NCBI RefSeq assembly: GCF_021496725.1
Contig: NZ_CP051215.1
Coordinates: 186,001-250,000, forward strand
Source of the DNA: Spiroplasma platyhelix PALS-1
GTDB taxonomy: Bacteria > Bacillota_I > Bacilli_A > Mycoplasmatales > VBWQ01
Direction: 5' to 3'
Length of the DNA stretch: 64,000 nt
Part shown: piece by piece, positions 11,337 through 22,478 of the stretch
Layout: the number at the start of each line of letters is the position of its first letter
Numbering within the stretch: the first letter of the stretch is position 1
Notes under the pieces: generated by a model
Databases searched by the model: none
Told to the model about the DNA's origin: nothing
The model's input: only the letters and a program-made list of their open reading frames with translations
Program-made: the position numbers and the translations under genes

Positions 11337-11408
11337 GTTTATCTAAAGTTATCGTGTAAAATTATAATGAGCAAAGTTAAATTGCATTAAAGGAGACCTA
11401 GTTTATCT

Positions 11409-12212
11409 ATGTTAGATTTTAAAAATAAATTAGAAAAAACAATAATTGATTATTTTATTAAATATAATGTTAATCCTAATCCAGTCAACGATGGCAAGGT
11501 AGTTGTTTTTGATCCAAAAAATCAAATTCATTATATTAATTCACTTGCTTCAGCTAGTAATTTAAATGTTGCTGTTTCTAAAAACTTAGTAACACAAAAG
11601 CAATATGATAAGGCGCTAGAAATTATTAAAGTATGACAAAAAAATAAAATGCCTTTTACATGAGTTGTTGTTTCAGACTCCCAAGAGACAAAAGAAAAAG
11701 AATTCTTTTTAAAAGAAGGATTTATTCATTCAGAAACTATTATCGCTATGGTTGCTGATTTAAATCAATTTAATGAAGTGTTGCCTTTGAATAAAAATGA
11801 AAAAATTAAGCAAGTTGAAACTTTAGCAGATGTTGAAAAATTTCGTAGTGTCATCAAGAATTCCTTTTCATTAATTTTGATTGATTTACAAAAATATTAT
11901 GGACTTTATGAATTAAGAAAAACACAAAAAATAGACTATCAAGTATATCTAACAGTTGACGAAGTTCCAGCTTCAACAGGTCAATTTTATTATGAAGATG
12001 ATTTAGTTATCATTGATGATATTGCAACAAGTCCTAATTTTCAAAAGCGAGGTTTAGCAAAAAAAGTATTAAATCATTTGCTGACTACTGCAAAGAAGAT
12101 GGGTTATCAGCAAGTTGCTTTAATTGCAACTCCAGAAGGATTTCCATTGTATCAAAAGCTTGGTTTTAAACCAATTAAATTATATTTTAATGTTTATGAA
12201 ATTAATTATTAA
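11409..12212 (+). CDS. GNAT-family N-acetyltransferase
   Basis: 267 residues. The C-terminal ~110 residues hold the GNAT core: a strand with DDLVIIDDIATSP, the acetyl-CoA loop FQKRGLAKKVLNHLL (R/Q-x-x-G-x-A/G pattern) and the final GFPLYQKLGFKPI. The N-terminal ~150 residues are unlike the core and may be a degenerate second GNAT half. The AAAGGAG before the ATG is 12 nt away, rather far. The substrate is unknown. Confidence 0.75.
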
Positions 12213-12251
12213 AAATCTCATGACATTTTTTAAAAAGTGAAATATAAAGTT

Positions 12252-12266
12252 ATCATAAATTCAAAT
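12252..12266 (+). repeat. 15-bp direct repeat, left copy
   Basis: ATCATAAATTCAAAT occurs here and again, identical, at 12828-12842. The two copies flank the small secreted-protein gene. Confidence 0.5.
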
Positions 12267-12279
12267 GAAAGAGGTTTTT

Positions 12280-12828
12280 ATGATGCCAAAATTATTAATT
12301 TCACTGGCTGGTTTAGCACTTCTGACAACTGCGTCAACATCACTTACTCAAGAAACAATTAATACTCAAATTAAGCAAAACTTTTCTATGCCGCAAGAAT
12401 GAAATATGAAACCTGCCACTGTTAGCGAAACGAAAGGTCCTAATGAAAGTTTGAAGTTTATTGTTAGCGTAATTGATTTAACTTCATTGAAAATTAAAGA
12501 TGAACATCAATTTTTACATGACTATAAATCAGTTATCATTCCTGAATTAAAAGTATCTTATAATGGGTTTGTAGCTTTAGATACTGATAGTTGAAATGTT
12601 AAAGATATGCGACGTCAAAATAATGAAATTTGAACAGAATTATTTAAACAAGTTAGTGATGCAACTACTATGACTTTAGAACGTGGTTATTATTTATATT
12701 ATGATGTTTTTGATCGTCATTTAATGTTACGCTTATCATATCGTGCTTCAATGATTATTGAAGAACCTACAGGAAATAAAGGTGGAGAAATTAGTTTTTC
12801 ACGAGGTTCTGTTATTAATATCACATAA
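12280..12828 (+). CDS. Small secreted protein, unknown function
   Basis: 182 residues, with ATG at 12280 or, one codon later, 12283; GAGGTTTTT precedes. The signal peptide MPKLLISLAGLALLTTAS has no lipobox Cys. The mature region is about 160 residues of mixed alpha/beta with charged stretches, and three TGA codons are read as Trp. The gene is flanked by a 15-bp direct repeat. No family recognised. Like the secreted protein at 1.0 kb, it may face the host. Confidence 0.65.
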
Positions 12829-12842
12829 TCATAAATTCAAAT
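12828..12842 (+). repeat. 15-bp direct repeat, right copy
   Basis: Identical to 12252-12266. It begins on the last base of the secreted-protein stop codon. Confidence 0.5.
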
Positions 12843-12849
12843 AAGATGG

Positions 12850-12880
12850 AAAAAAAATAGCTTATAAAGCTATTTTTTTT
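12850..12880. terminator. Bidirectional terminator
   Basis: AAATAGCTT / AAGCTATTT with a 3-nt loop is flanked by A and T runs, between convergent genes. Confidence 0.85.
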
Positions 12881-14288
12881 ATTCTTCTACTAGTAAGACA
12901 TTTTTTAATTCTGGTTCTTCAAGTTTTATTTTATTTTTATGTTTTATTCTTTTATATAAATAGTAACTAAATCAAACTAAGTAACCAAAAGCCATTGAAC
13001 CAAGATAAGAGAAAAGCATAATACTGTTGGTAATAGTTCAAGGGTCACCAATTATTGGTGGAATTAGTGTTAGTAGTAAAATTACAACAATAACACCCAT
13101 GGCAAGAAAATAAAGCATTAGTTCTCATCATGGAATTTTAAGCATTTTCTTTTTAAAGTGCAGATAGCATATTGCAATAAAAGTACCTAAATAGTTGACC
13201 ATGTAAACAATAGTTCCTGCTGTGACCATACTTTCAAAAGCATTTTCTAAATTGAAAATAATTGGGATGATGACAAATAAGATCATTGAAACAATTGTTG
13301 CGCCAAGTGCTAAATACATTGCATTTGAATACTCACCAAAACGATTTTTTTTCTTAAACATTTCAGGCAGATAACCATCTTCTGCCATTGGAGCAATGAT
13401 TCTTGCATATCAAATAGTGTAACCAAGTTGACTGCTAAGACGATTAAATGTTGCTCCAATAATGAAAATAATTAATCCAGTAACTGAGAACGCTTTGAGA
13501 AATATTCCTTCATAACCTTTAATATTTTGTGCGCCATTAATTCCTAAAAATAAAAGACATGTTAGCAGATAAAATGAAAAAACTAAACTATAGATGATAA
13601 CCATTATTTTTTTAAATTTAGTGATGCCAATAGTATCTTTTGAAAGGGCTGCAATATTATTGAACCCATTAAAAGCAAAAATAAAAATCATTGTTTTAGC
13701 AGCGATAGTTGAAAGATTTATTTTTTCAGTTGCATTAATGTTTTCACTAAAACTGTTATCTTTGAAACAGAAATAAATTATTAAGATTGTTCCACCAAAG
13801 ATAATTAAATATTTAAATATTGCAAAGATAAGTAAAAAGATTTTTGAAACTTTTAAACTAAAAACAGCAATTAGTGTAATTAGAATAAATAGTATCACTG
13901 AACCTACTTTATAATAGGTTTGATTTGCTGGTGTGCTATCAAGTAAAGTCAGAAGTTCAGAAAGAAATAAAGGTGCTGTTGCTGAAAGCAAAAAGATATG
14001 AGAAATTTGGTTTCAACCTTGAAAGAAAGTAGCAAATTTGCCAAATGCTAATTTGGTGTAACCATATGTTCCACCAGAAACTTGGGGATACTTTTCTGTT
14101 GCTCTTGCAAAAACTAACATAGTTGCAAAAGAAACAAAGGCGGCAATAGCAAAACATAATAAAGATCAAACGCCTAAGTTAACAGTTTTTGTTAGAGCTG
14201 TGATAAAGCCAAAGCCAACAATTCAATTGAAACCAAAACAAATGAATTGAATTGTATTCAATTTACTTTCGCTTTTAAATTTAATCAT
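12879..14288 (-). CDS. Amino-acid permease (APC superfamily)
   Basis: 469 residues with about 12 transmembrane helices. The first helix region reads FNWIVGFGFI and is followed by YPQVSGGTYGYTKLAFGK, which matches the G-G-x-Y loop after TM2 in APC transporters. Further on are FAFNGFNNIAAL and AEDGYLPEMFKKKNRFGE, the latter resembling the D-G-x-L-P-x-x-F motif of the family. It probably imports an amino acid by proton symport, the substrate being unassignable. AAGGAAAC lies upstream of the ATG. Many Trp codons are TGA. Confidence 0.85.
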
Positions 14289-14406
14289 TTGTTTATATGT
14301 TTCCTTTCTAATTAGTAAGGTATTAAAAGAATTATTATAGTAGTTAAATTAATAATATAACATTTCTTTATATTTTATATATTTATATTTAGTGTAATTT
14401 AGTAAT

Positions 14407-14435
14407 TTGTTTTTTTCTTTGAAATTCAGTATAAT
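14407..14435 (+). promoter_or_regulatory. Promoter for the seven-gene run
   Basis: TTGTTT and a perfect TATAAT are separated by 17 bp, 44 bp before the first start codon at 14480. Confidence 0.6.
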
Positions 14436-14479
14436 TATTACATTAACAAATAGAAAATGTTAATTGTTGGTGAGTGTTT

Positions 14480-14755
14480 ATGAGTTATTATTACAAGAAC
14501 GAATATAAATTTTCTGATCATGCTTTAAATAGAGCTAAAACTCGTTTAAATTTAAAAGATTTGAGTGATTCAGAAGTAATTAATCATTGCTTAAAATTAA
14601 TTGAATTAAGTCATGAAATGCATGAAACAAAAACTTGTAAATATATTAATGTTAATAAAACAAATCTTTATTTTGTGGTTGATATAAATGAAAATTTGAT
14701 TATAACACTATCACCATTTAAACCAGACAGATTATTAGGAATATTAAATAGTTAA
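14480..14755 (+). CDS. Small protein, DUF4258/RelE-like pattern, unknown function
   Basis: 91 residues, ATG preceded by GGTGAG. The pattern F-S-x-H-A-x-x-R-x-x-x-R (residues about 10-21) followed by short strands ending IITLSPF resembles DUF4258 and related small alpha/beta folds near toxin families, but the similarity is only by eye. There is no antitoxin-like partner next to it. It is the first gene of a co-directional run with 22-23 nt gaps to the next two genes. Confidence 0.5.
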   Translation: MSYYYKNEYKFSDHALNRAKTRLNLKDLSDSEVINHCLKLIELSHEMHETKTCKYINVNKTNLYFVVDINENLIITLSPFKPDRLLGILNS

Positions 14756-14778
14756 AAAAATAAAAAGGTGAAAAAAAG

Positions 14779-15375
14779 ATGGATTTAAAGAGTTCATGAT
14801 GAATGCTACTTTTAATGGCAGTTGTTTTAATAATTTTTATTGTTTCTTCAGTTGGATCAAAAAAACGTAAGAGACAAGAAAAGCAAAAACGTCAAAAAGA
14901 AGTAAAAGAAGTAATAAAAAATTATATGCGTGATGAATTAAACTTACGTCATAAAACAGTTGAATTTGATCAAGTAATTGCTCGCAGTAGTAAAGATTAT
15001 CGCTACCGTGATGTTTTTGATGTGGTTGTAAAGCTTTATGATTCAAAGAAAAATGATTTATATGCTACTAAGGCCTTTGAAGTTGAAGGATTTGCTAAGC
15101 AAATTTCTAAAAAAGAATTTGAAACTATTTGAAAAGTTAACTCTGAGTTAGATTTTGATGAAACTTTAAAACGTATTACTTTAGAAAAACGTAAGTCTAA
15201 GAAAATTAAAAAGAAAACTGTCGATGATAAGAAGTTAATTGCTGAAGAAAAAGCTGCTTTGAAAGCAAGTATTCAAGAAGAAAAGCAATTAGCTAAAGAA
15301 AGAAAAAGTAAAGTAAAGAATTATGAGAAGCCAAAAGTTCCTGTTGGTGAAAAATTTACTGGTTTAAAAGATTAA
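14779..15375 (+). CDS. Single-pass membrane protein with charged coiled-coil tail, unknown
   Basis: 198 residues. A helix at about 7-27 (SSWWMLLLMAVVLIIFIVSS) is followed by a Lys/Arg-rich stretch (positive-inside), so the rest is cytoplasmic. A folded segment occupies about 50-115, and a Lys/Glu coiled coil fills the C-terminus. AAGGTGAAAAAAAG precedes the ATG. No family recognised. Confidence 0.65.
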
Positions 15376-15397
15376 CATAATTAATTAGGGGTGTTTG

Positions 15398-17158
15398 ATG
15401 AAAATTTATAAAGATGACTACAAACATTTTCGTACTTGTCAGAAATTAGCTTGATTCTTAAGTGAGAAACACTATCACTTAGCGAAGAAATTGATTGACG
15501 ATAAGTTAATTGTCAACTTTATTGAACTAACAAATACCAAAACAAGTAGTAAAATTAATGGCTTTGAAGCTAAATTTGAAACTGAAGAACAAATTCGAAC
15601 TGTTACTGATTTGGATTATTTAAATTTTGAAGATCAAGAATTTCAAGAAGAAGTTAGTGATGATTTTTATGCTGGTGAAACAATTGCTGATGGTTTAGAA
15701 ACTGGACACTATGCTCAAGAATATTTTATGCAAGACTATCAATGTTTCAATTTTGAAACACAGCAAACTAACAATCAAAGTGAAATTTTAAATGATAAGA
15801 AGTATCAAGTTTTTTTTGAACCAAGATTTGAATACAATAGTTGTGTGACTAAGTGTGATATCTTAAAGCGTAATGGTAGTGGTTGAGATTTAATTGAAGT
15901 AAAGGCCGTTACTTGAGTTAAAGAAGAGCATATGTGAGACTTATTATATCAGTATGATATCTTGACTAAATGTGGGCTTGATATTGTGAATGTTTACATC
16001 ATGTATTTAAATAATGATTACATCAGAAAAGAAAAGCTTGATTTAAAAGCTTTATTTATTGCTAATGGGTCAACTTGACAAAAATCTAATAAGACTAAAA
16101 AATCTTTTAGTTTGTATCAATCAATTCAAGAAGAATTAGTTGATCATCATTTAGCACAAGAATATCAAACAATTGCTGATATTCTAGCAATTGCTGATGA
16201 GCAAGAAGCATTAAAATTACTAACAAATAAATATTGTGATGCTAAGCAGCAACAATATTGTTTCCATATTTTTAATTACTTTGATCGATATAACACTATT
16301 TTTGAACTCTATCGTTTAAGAAAAAAGAAAAAAGCATTTTGATACTATGAGCATGATTTACTTTCATTGCAAGATGAAAGATTACTAACATTTGTGGTTG
16401 ATAGTAAATTACACTATCGTCAGTATCAAATAGCTAATCATGGTGAGCAAGTAATTAATTTATCATATTTAAATCAATTAAAAAGTGAACTATCAAAATA
16501 TCAGTATCCTGTTTACATGTATGATTTTGAAACAATGAAATCAGCAATTCCTAAATTTATCAACAGCAAGTCCTATCAGCAAATTCCTTTTCAATACTCA
16601 GTTCATGTTTTATTAGGTCCTGACTTTGATTTTAAAACTAATCAAAATATCAAGCACTATCAGTTTCTAGCAGATGGTACAAATGATCCAAGAAAAGAAG
16701 TTGTTAGTCATCTATGTCATGATTTAATTGCAATTCATGGTTTAGGGACTTATGTTGCTTACAATCAAAGTTTTGAAAAATCAGTTTTAAAAAAGTTGAT
16801 GTTTAATTTTAAAGACTACTATCATGAATTAGAGAAAATTTTCAATAGAACGATTGACTTACAAGATTTCTTTAAAGATTTTAAAATTTATAAGTCAAGT
16901 TTTGCAGGTTCACTATCAATTAAAAAAACACTTCCTGCTTTTGATAGCAATTTTTCTTATCAAGATTTAGCAATTCAAAAAGGTGATATGGCTTCTGAAG
17001 TTTTTCGTAGAAGAGTAGAAAACAATATTTCGCTTAAAAACTGACAAGAAAACTTTTATCAGAACATGTTGGATTATTGTACAAGAGATACTTTAGGTAT
17101 GGTAGTATTATTTTGACATATCAAACATTTGATTGAGAATAATCAAGAAATAAAGTAG
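15398..17158 (+). CDS. DUF2779-type protein: PD-(D/E)XK nuclease domain joined to a DEDD exonuclease domain
   Basis: 586 residues. The N-terminal half carries a Cas4/RecB-type nuclease pattern, with D154 (KCDIL) and then E167-V-K169 (DLIEVKA). An early FRTCQKLAWF and scattered Cys recall the Fe-S cysteine frame of Cas4/AddB, though not all four are evident. The C-terminal half is a DEDD (RNase H-like) exonuclease: D376-x-E378 (YDFETM), VAYNQSFEKSVLK, TIDLQDFF and finally YCTRDTLGMVVL (D564). This is the DUF2779 arrangement seen in Mollicutes. A DNA-repair or RNA-decay role is inference. Only 7 nt separate it from fmt. Confidence 0.78.
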
Positions 17159-17165
17159 GAGTATC

Positions 17166-18110
17166 ATGGTAGAAAAAGTTAATGTTTTATTTATGGGAAC
17201 AACAATATTTGCCAAAGAAATCTTAACTAGTTTACTAGCAATGAAAGAAGTAAACATTGTTGGGGTGGTTTGCCAACCAGATCGAAAAATTGGTCGAAAA
17301 CAAGAGATTGTTTTTTCGCCTGTCAAACAATTAGCCTTAGCAAAAGCAATTAAACTTTTTCAACCAGAAAAGATTAGTTCTGAATATGATAATTTAAAAG
17401 CCTTAGCAATTGATGTGATTGTTACTTGTGCTTATGGACAATTTCTACCAAGTAAGGTGCTAGAACTAGCTAAAATTCTGCCATTAAATATTCATGCTTC
17501 TTTGCTACCAAAGTTACGAGGTGGAGCGCCAATTCAATGAGCAATCATCAACAACTTTTCTGAAACAGGTATTACTTTAATGAAGATGAGTCCAAAGATG
17601 GATGCTGGTGACATTTTTAGTCAAGAGCAAATTAAAATTACTAGTGAAGAAACTTATTCTTCTTTAGAAGTAAAATTAATTGCCTTAGCAAAGCAAATGA
17701 TTGAAAAAGATTTAATTAAAATCATTAATGGTCAGATTCTAGTTAAACAACAAAATGAAAATGAAGTTACTTTTGGTCTAAATATCACAAGAGAAGATGA
17801 ATTAATTAATTGAGATCAGAATGCTGTTTTAGTTTCTTGTAAAGTAAGAGGATTATATGATCATCCGATTGCTTACACGACAATGAATAACTTTATTTAT
17901 AAAATTCATCAAGTTGTTGTTAGCGAACAGAAATCACAAAAGCAACCAGGAACAATCACTTTAATTAATAATTTAGGAATTTTTGTAGCAACAAAAGATT
18001 ATGATGTTGTGCTTAAGCAAATTCAAGCAGCAGGCAAAAAAGTAATTAGTGCTAGTAGTTATTTTGGTTCTTCAACTAATCCTTTAAAAGTTGATTTAGT
18101 TTTTAATTAG
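17166..18110 (+). CDS. fmt: Methionyl-tRNA formyltransferase
   Basis: 314 residues, standard length. It formylates Met-tRNAfMet from 10-formyl-THF. Visible are FMGTTIFAKEIL at the N-terminus, LNIHASLLPKLRGGAPIQWAI (the conserved N-x-H-x-S-L-L-P-x-x-R-G loop, residues about 108-126) and MDAGDIF. The C-terminal OB-like domain is present. It starts 7 nt after the nuclease gene behind AGGAG. Confidence 0.96.
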
Positions 18111-18121
18111 TGGTTCATTAA

Positions 18122-18730
18122 ATGTATCGCTTTAAATCAATTAAATACCTTGCAGTAACAGGATTCATGACAGCTTTGTTGTTTGTTGTGGCTTATCTTT
18201 CATCATTATTTTTCGCTTGAACAATTAGTGTCTTTGGTGGTACAACAACTTTACAATTATTTGATGCTTTGTTTGTTCCTTTTTGTGCAATTTTTAAAGG
18301 ACCAATGATGCTGTTTGCTGGTTCAATTGCAGGTGGAATATTTGATTTAGTTAGTGGAGTTAGAATTATCACGATTCCAGTGACAATTCTAATTAGAGTT
18401 TTAATGTTTTTTATCATTAAATTACTAACTAATCATAAGTGATGAAGTTCATTTTATAGTTTTTTTATTGCAGTGGTTATTTTAATGTTTGGTTATCCGT
18501 TGTACTATGTTATGATTTATCATGATAGAGCAATAGTGATTAGTGAGTTGATTGGGGATACTATTCAGGCTGGGTTTGCTTATGTAGTTGCAGTACCACT
18601 TTATTACTATTTGTCTCGTATACAAACAAATAATCATTTTTGAAATGATAGTCAATTTGATTATTTAAGGTCAAAACAAAAAAGCGAATTTAAAGAAATT
18701 TATGATGGAGAAGAAAATGGCAATTGATAA
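18122..18730 (+). CDS. ECF transporter S component, substrate unknown
   Basis: 202 residues with about six hydrophobic helices. The N-terminus ([13 protein letters not shown]) and the internal [28 protein letters not shown] resemble the first helices and central Gly/Ala loop of energy-coupling-factor substrate-binding subunits. These bind a vitamin and dock on a shared EcfAA'T module, which is not in this window. A folate- or thiamine-type ligand is possible but not supported. Its end overlaps the lepA start by 14 nt (with a TGA Trp as last residue), implying translational coupling. Confidence 0.65.
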
Positions 18731-20525
18731 AAAATATATTCGTAATTTTTCCATTATTGCCCATATTGATCATGGTAAGTCAACTTTAGCAGACCGAATT
18801 TTAGAGTTGACACAAGCTGTTAGCGCAAGAGAGATGAAAGATCAATTATTGGATTCAATGGAACTTGAACGTGAACGTGGCATCACAATTAAATTAAATA
18901 GTGTGCAATTAAATTATCATGGGTTAGATGGACATGATTATTTGTTACATTTAATTGATACTCCAGGTCATGTTGACTTCACTTATGAAGTTTCAAGAAG
19001 TTTGGCTGCTTGTGAGGGTGTTATCTTGGTGATTGATGCAGCGCAAGGGATTGAAGCTCAAACCTTAGCAAATGCGTATTTAGCTTTAGATAATAATCTA
19101 GCAATTGTGCCAGTAATTAATAAAATTGATTTGCCAAGTGCTGATGCTGAACGAGTTCTGTCAGAGATTGATTCAGTGCTTGGGTTAGATGCAAGTGATG
19201 TGCCTTTAATTTCTGCTAAGAATGGGATTAACATCCGTGATGTCTTAGAAGCAGTAATTAAAAATATTCCTTATCCTGATCAAGCAGATGATCGTGAACC
19301 TTTAAAAGCACTAATCTTTGATTCTTATTATGATAAGTTTCGTGGTGTTGTTATTTTTATTTGTGTCAAGCAAGGAACAATTAAAGTTGGCGACAAAATT
19401 AAAATGATGTCAACTAATAGTGTTTACGAAGTAACAGAATTAGGTGTTCGTACACCTAAAGAAATTAAGAAAGATGAACTAGTTGCTGGAGAAGTTGGTT
19501 GATTAGCAGCTTCAATTAAAGTTATTAGTGATGTTCATGTTGGTGATACTATCACTCATGTCAAGAATGCAGCAGTCCAGGCTCTACCAGGATACAAGCC
19601 GTTAAAGCCGATGGTTTTTTGTGGTTTCTATCCAATTGATACTAATAAATATAATGATTTAAAAGAAGCACTTTTAAAAATCCAATTATCAGATGCTTCA
19701 TTGATTTTTGAACCAGAAACTTCACAAGCTTTAGGGTTTGGATTCCGAATTGGATTTTTAGGTCTTTTACATATGGATGTCATTAAAGAAAGATTAGAAC
19801 GAGAATACAATCTGAATTTAATCTCAACAGCACCTTCAGTAATTTATCATGTTAACTTAACTAATGGTGAAACTTTAAAGATTGACAATCCTGCTAAATG
19901 ACCAGAAGTACAAAAAATTAAAACAATTGATGAACCTTTTGTTCAAGTGACAATTATTTGTCCTGATCAGTATGTTGGAGCAATTATGCAATTGTGTCAG
20001 GCTAAAAGAGGAATCTATCAAGATTTAAAGTATTTAGATCATATGAGAAGAAATTTAACATATAAAATGCCATTAAACGAAATTGTTTTGGATTTTTTTG
20101 ATAAATTAAAATCAATTTCAAAAGGTTACGCTTCATTAGATTATGAGTTAATTGGTTACAAAGCAAGTAAATTAGTTAAAATGGATATCTTGATTGCTAG
20201 TAATCCAGTGGATGCTTTATCAGTTATCGTTCATAATGATTTTGCTTATGACCGAGGTAGAGCTTTATGTGAGAAATTAAAAGAAATTATTCCACGTCAA
20301 AATTTTGAAGTTGCAATTCAAGCAGCAATCAATAATAAAGTTCTTGCAAGAGAAACTGTGAAGGCAGTAAGAAAAGATGTTATTGCAAAATGTTATGGGG
20401 GAGATATCACAAGAAAAAGAAAATTATTAGAAAAGCAAAAAGAAGGTAAGAAAAAAATGAAAGCAATTGGTAGCGTTGAGTTGCCACAAGAAGCTTTTAT
20501 GGCTGTGTTGAATATTGATGAATAA
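18717..20525 (+). CDS. lepA: Elongation factor 4 (LepA), ribosomal back-translocase
   Basis: 602 residues, the family's usual length. G1 HIDHGKST (residues about 15-22), G3 DTPGHVDF, G4 NKID and the LepA-specific C-terminal domain ending [29 protein letters not shown] are all seen. It remodels stalled or mistranslocated ribosomes. ATG 18717 is preferred because GGAGAAG precedes it; two ATG codons at 18702 and 18705 are in frame but fall in the RBS region. The call is secure. Confidence 0.97.
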
Positions 20526-20545
20526 AAAAGAAAGAGAGAAGTAAA

Positions 20546-21610
20546 ATGAAATTAACAGATAAATTTGAATTTATTAAAAATAAACCAGCAAGAAATCGAA
20601 TTGTTATGCCACCGATGGATACGCTAATGGCAAATGATGGGTTTGCTAATGAATTTCACATTCAACATTATGGAGCAAGAAGTTATGGTGGAACAGGGAC
20701 AATTATTATTGAATCAACTGCTGTGCAAGAAAATGGCAGAATTAGAGAAAAAGATTTAGGACTTTGAAAAGATGCACATATTGAACCATTTAAGCATGTT
20801 GTGAAGGCAATTAAACTTGGTGGAGCATTAGCTGGTGTGCAATTGAATCATGCTGGAGCTAAAGCAGAATTAAAAATTAATACTGTTGGTGCAACAAATT
20901 TTTATGACTACATTGATCAAACTAATTTTAGTTTGCTAACAGTTGAACAGTTAGCAGACATCAAGACTAGTTTCATCAAAGCAGCAAAAAGAGCCCAAGA
21001 AGCAGGGTTTGATTTTGTTGAGTTGCATGCTGCTCATGGTTATTTGTTAAGTGAGATTCTATCTAAAAAAATTAATGAAGTTACAAATGATCAAGATATT
21101 TTAAAAAGGGCAAAAATAATTATTGAGATTGTTGATGCAATCAATCAAGATATTAAGATTCCTGTTGCGATTAGATTTTCAATTTCTGATCATAGCAATG
21201 ATGGGATGAAAGTTGAAGATTTTGTACCACTATTAAAGGCATTAGAAAATAAAGTTGTTTACTTCCATATTTCAAGTGGTGAAGTAATTAGTAGAGTTGA
21301 TATTCCAAAAGTAATCCAAGAAGCAGGAACTAAGTTATTTAGAATTCCTTTAGCACTTAAAGTAAAGCAAGCAGTTGCAACGCCAGTGATTGCTGTTGGT
21401 AATTTTGATTCAAGAAAAGATGTTGATAGTGCAATTAGTTTAGGAATTGATGCAGTAGCAATTGGTAGAGAACATTTGTTTAATCCTAATATTGTTGTCA
21501 ACACTTTATTAACTACTGAAGAAGTTGATGAAAAGTTGTATCATTGAAATAACAATATCTGATTCAACTATAAAGGTTATAAAACTTTAAAAGATCATTT
21601 AGATAGTTAG
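20546..21610 (+). CDS. NADH:flavin oxidoreductase, old yellow enzyme family
   Basis: 354 residues forming an FMN-binding TIM barrel. Motifs: RNRIVMPPMDT near the start, GVQLNHAGAKA (FMN/substrate loop with H and G-A-K), FDFVELHAAHGYLLSEILSKKIN (catalytic H-x-A-H-G-Y-L), then TPVIAVGNF and IGREHLFNPN (phosphate loop). The family reduces activated C=C bonds such as enones and quinones with NAD(P)H. The iron-sulfur half of 2,4-dienoyl-CoA reductases is absent. The stop codon overlaps the convergent glpQ stop by 2 nt. Confidence 0.9.
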
Positions 21611-22326
21611 TTTTTAATTTTTAGATCAGGGTTGTCGCTTATGAATCCATAAACTTGATTTTGATAGGCAGCACTTATTTGTGCTGCTTCTTCATTTGTT
21701 TGGAAAGTTCAAATATTTAGTGGTTTATTAAGTGATTTTAATTTAGCAATCATTTCTGGATTTAAAGCTGTAGCAATCCCAGGATGAATGTAGTTAAAGT
21801 CTTGGCCATATTTTTCATTAAAGGTTGCTTGTGTTTCAAATAAGTAACCTTTTTTCATTGGTTGACTAATGCGATGATTGATTTCGTTTAAGATAGCATG
21901 ATTAAAAGAAGAAACAATGACTTCAGCTTTAGTGTGGTCAAGAAGTTTTTTAATTGTGCTAAAGATAAGATCAAGTTCTTTACTAGTGTAGTTACGATTG
22001 ATTTCTTCTTTGATTTCAACATTTATCATTTGATAGTTGGAACTTAATTTTGTGATGAAATCAAGAAATAATGGTGGAGTTGCAGTTGGATTTTGTTTGA
22101 AAAATTCTAATTCTTTTATTGCTTGATAGGTTAAGTCGTGTACGCTAACATCTTGATGAGCAATTCTTTTAAATGTGTCATCATGAAAAATAATCACTTG
22201 ATTGTCTTTAGTGAGTCTGATGTCAAATTCTACTGCTGGACAAATTTTTAAAGCATTTTCAAAATCAATCATGCGATTTTCTCCTGCTGCAGAACGGAAA
22301 CCACGATGGGCAACTAAAATAGCCAT
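21607..22326 (-). CDS. glpQ: Glycerophosphodiester phosphodiesterase
   Basis: 239 residues, cytoplasmic form without a signal peptide. It opens with ILVAHRGFRS (catalytic His and Arg), then PAVEFDIRLTKDNQVIIFHDDTFKR (E-x-D and HD), and later NVEIKEE. It hydrolyses glycerophosphodiesters to glycerol-3-phosphate and an alcohol. In mycoplasmas GlpQ products feed glycerol metabolism and H2O2 formation, though no glpO/glpF is nearby. No clear terminator lies between it and the convergent gene. Confidence 0.93.
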
Positions 22327-22478
22327 AATTTAAACTCCTACTAAATAAATGTTTTTTTCTTTTATTATAATCTTTTTAGTTTTATAAAAGGTTTATTTGA
22401 AAATGATTTATTAATATTAGGTGAATTATGTTATATTTAGGTTATTGGATAGTTGAGTGTTTTAAAGGAAGAGATAGA

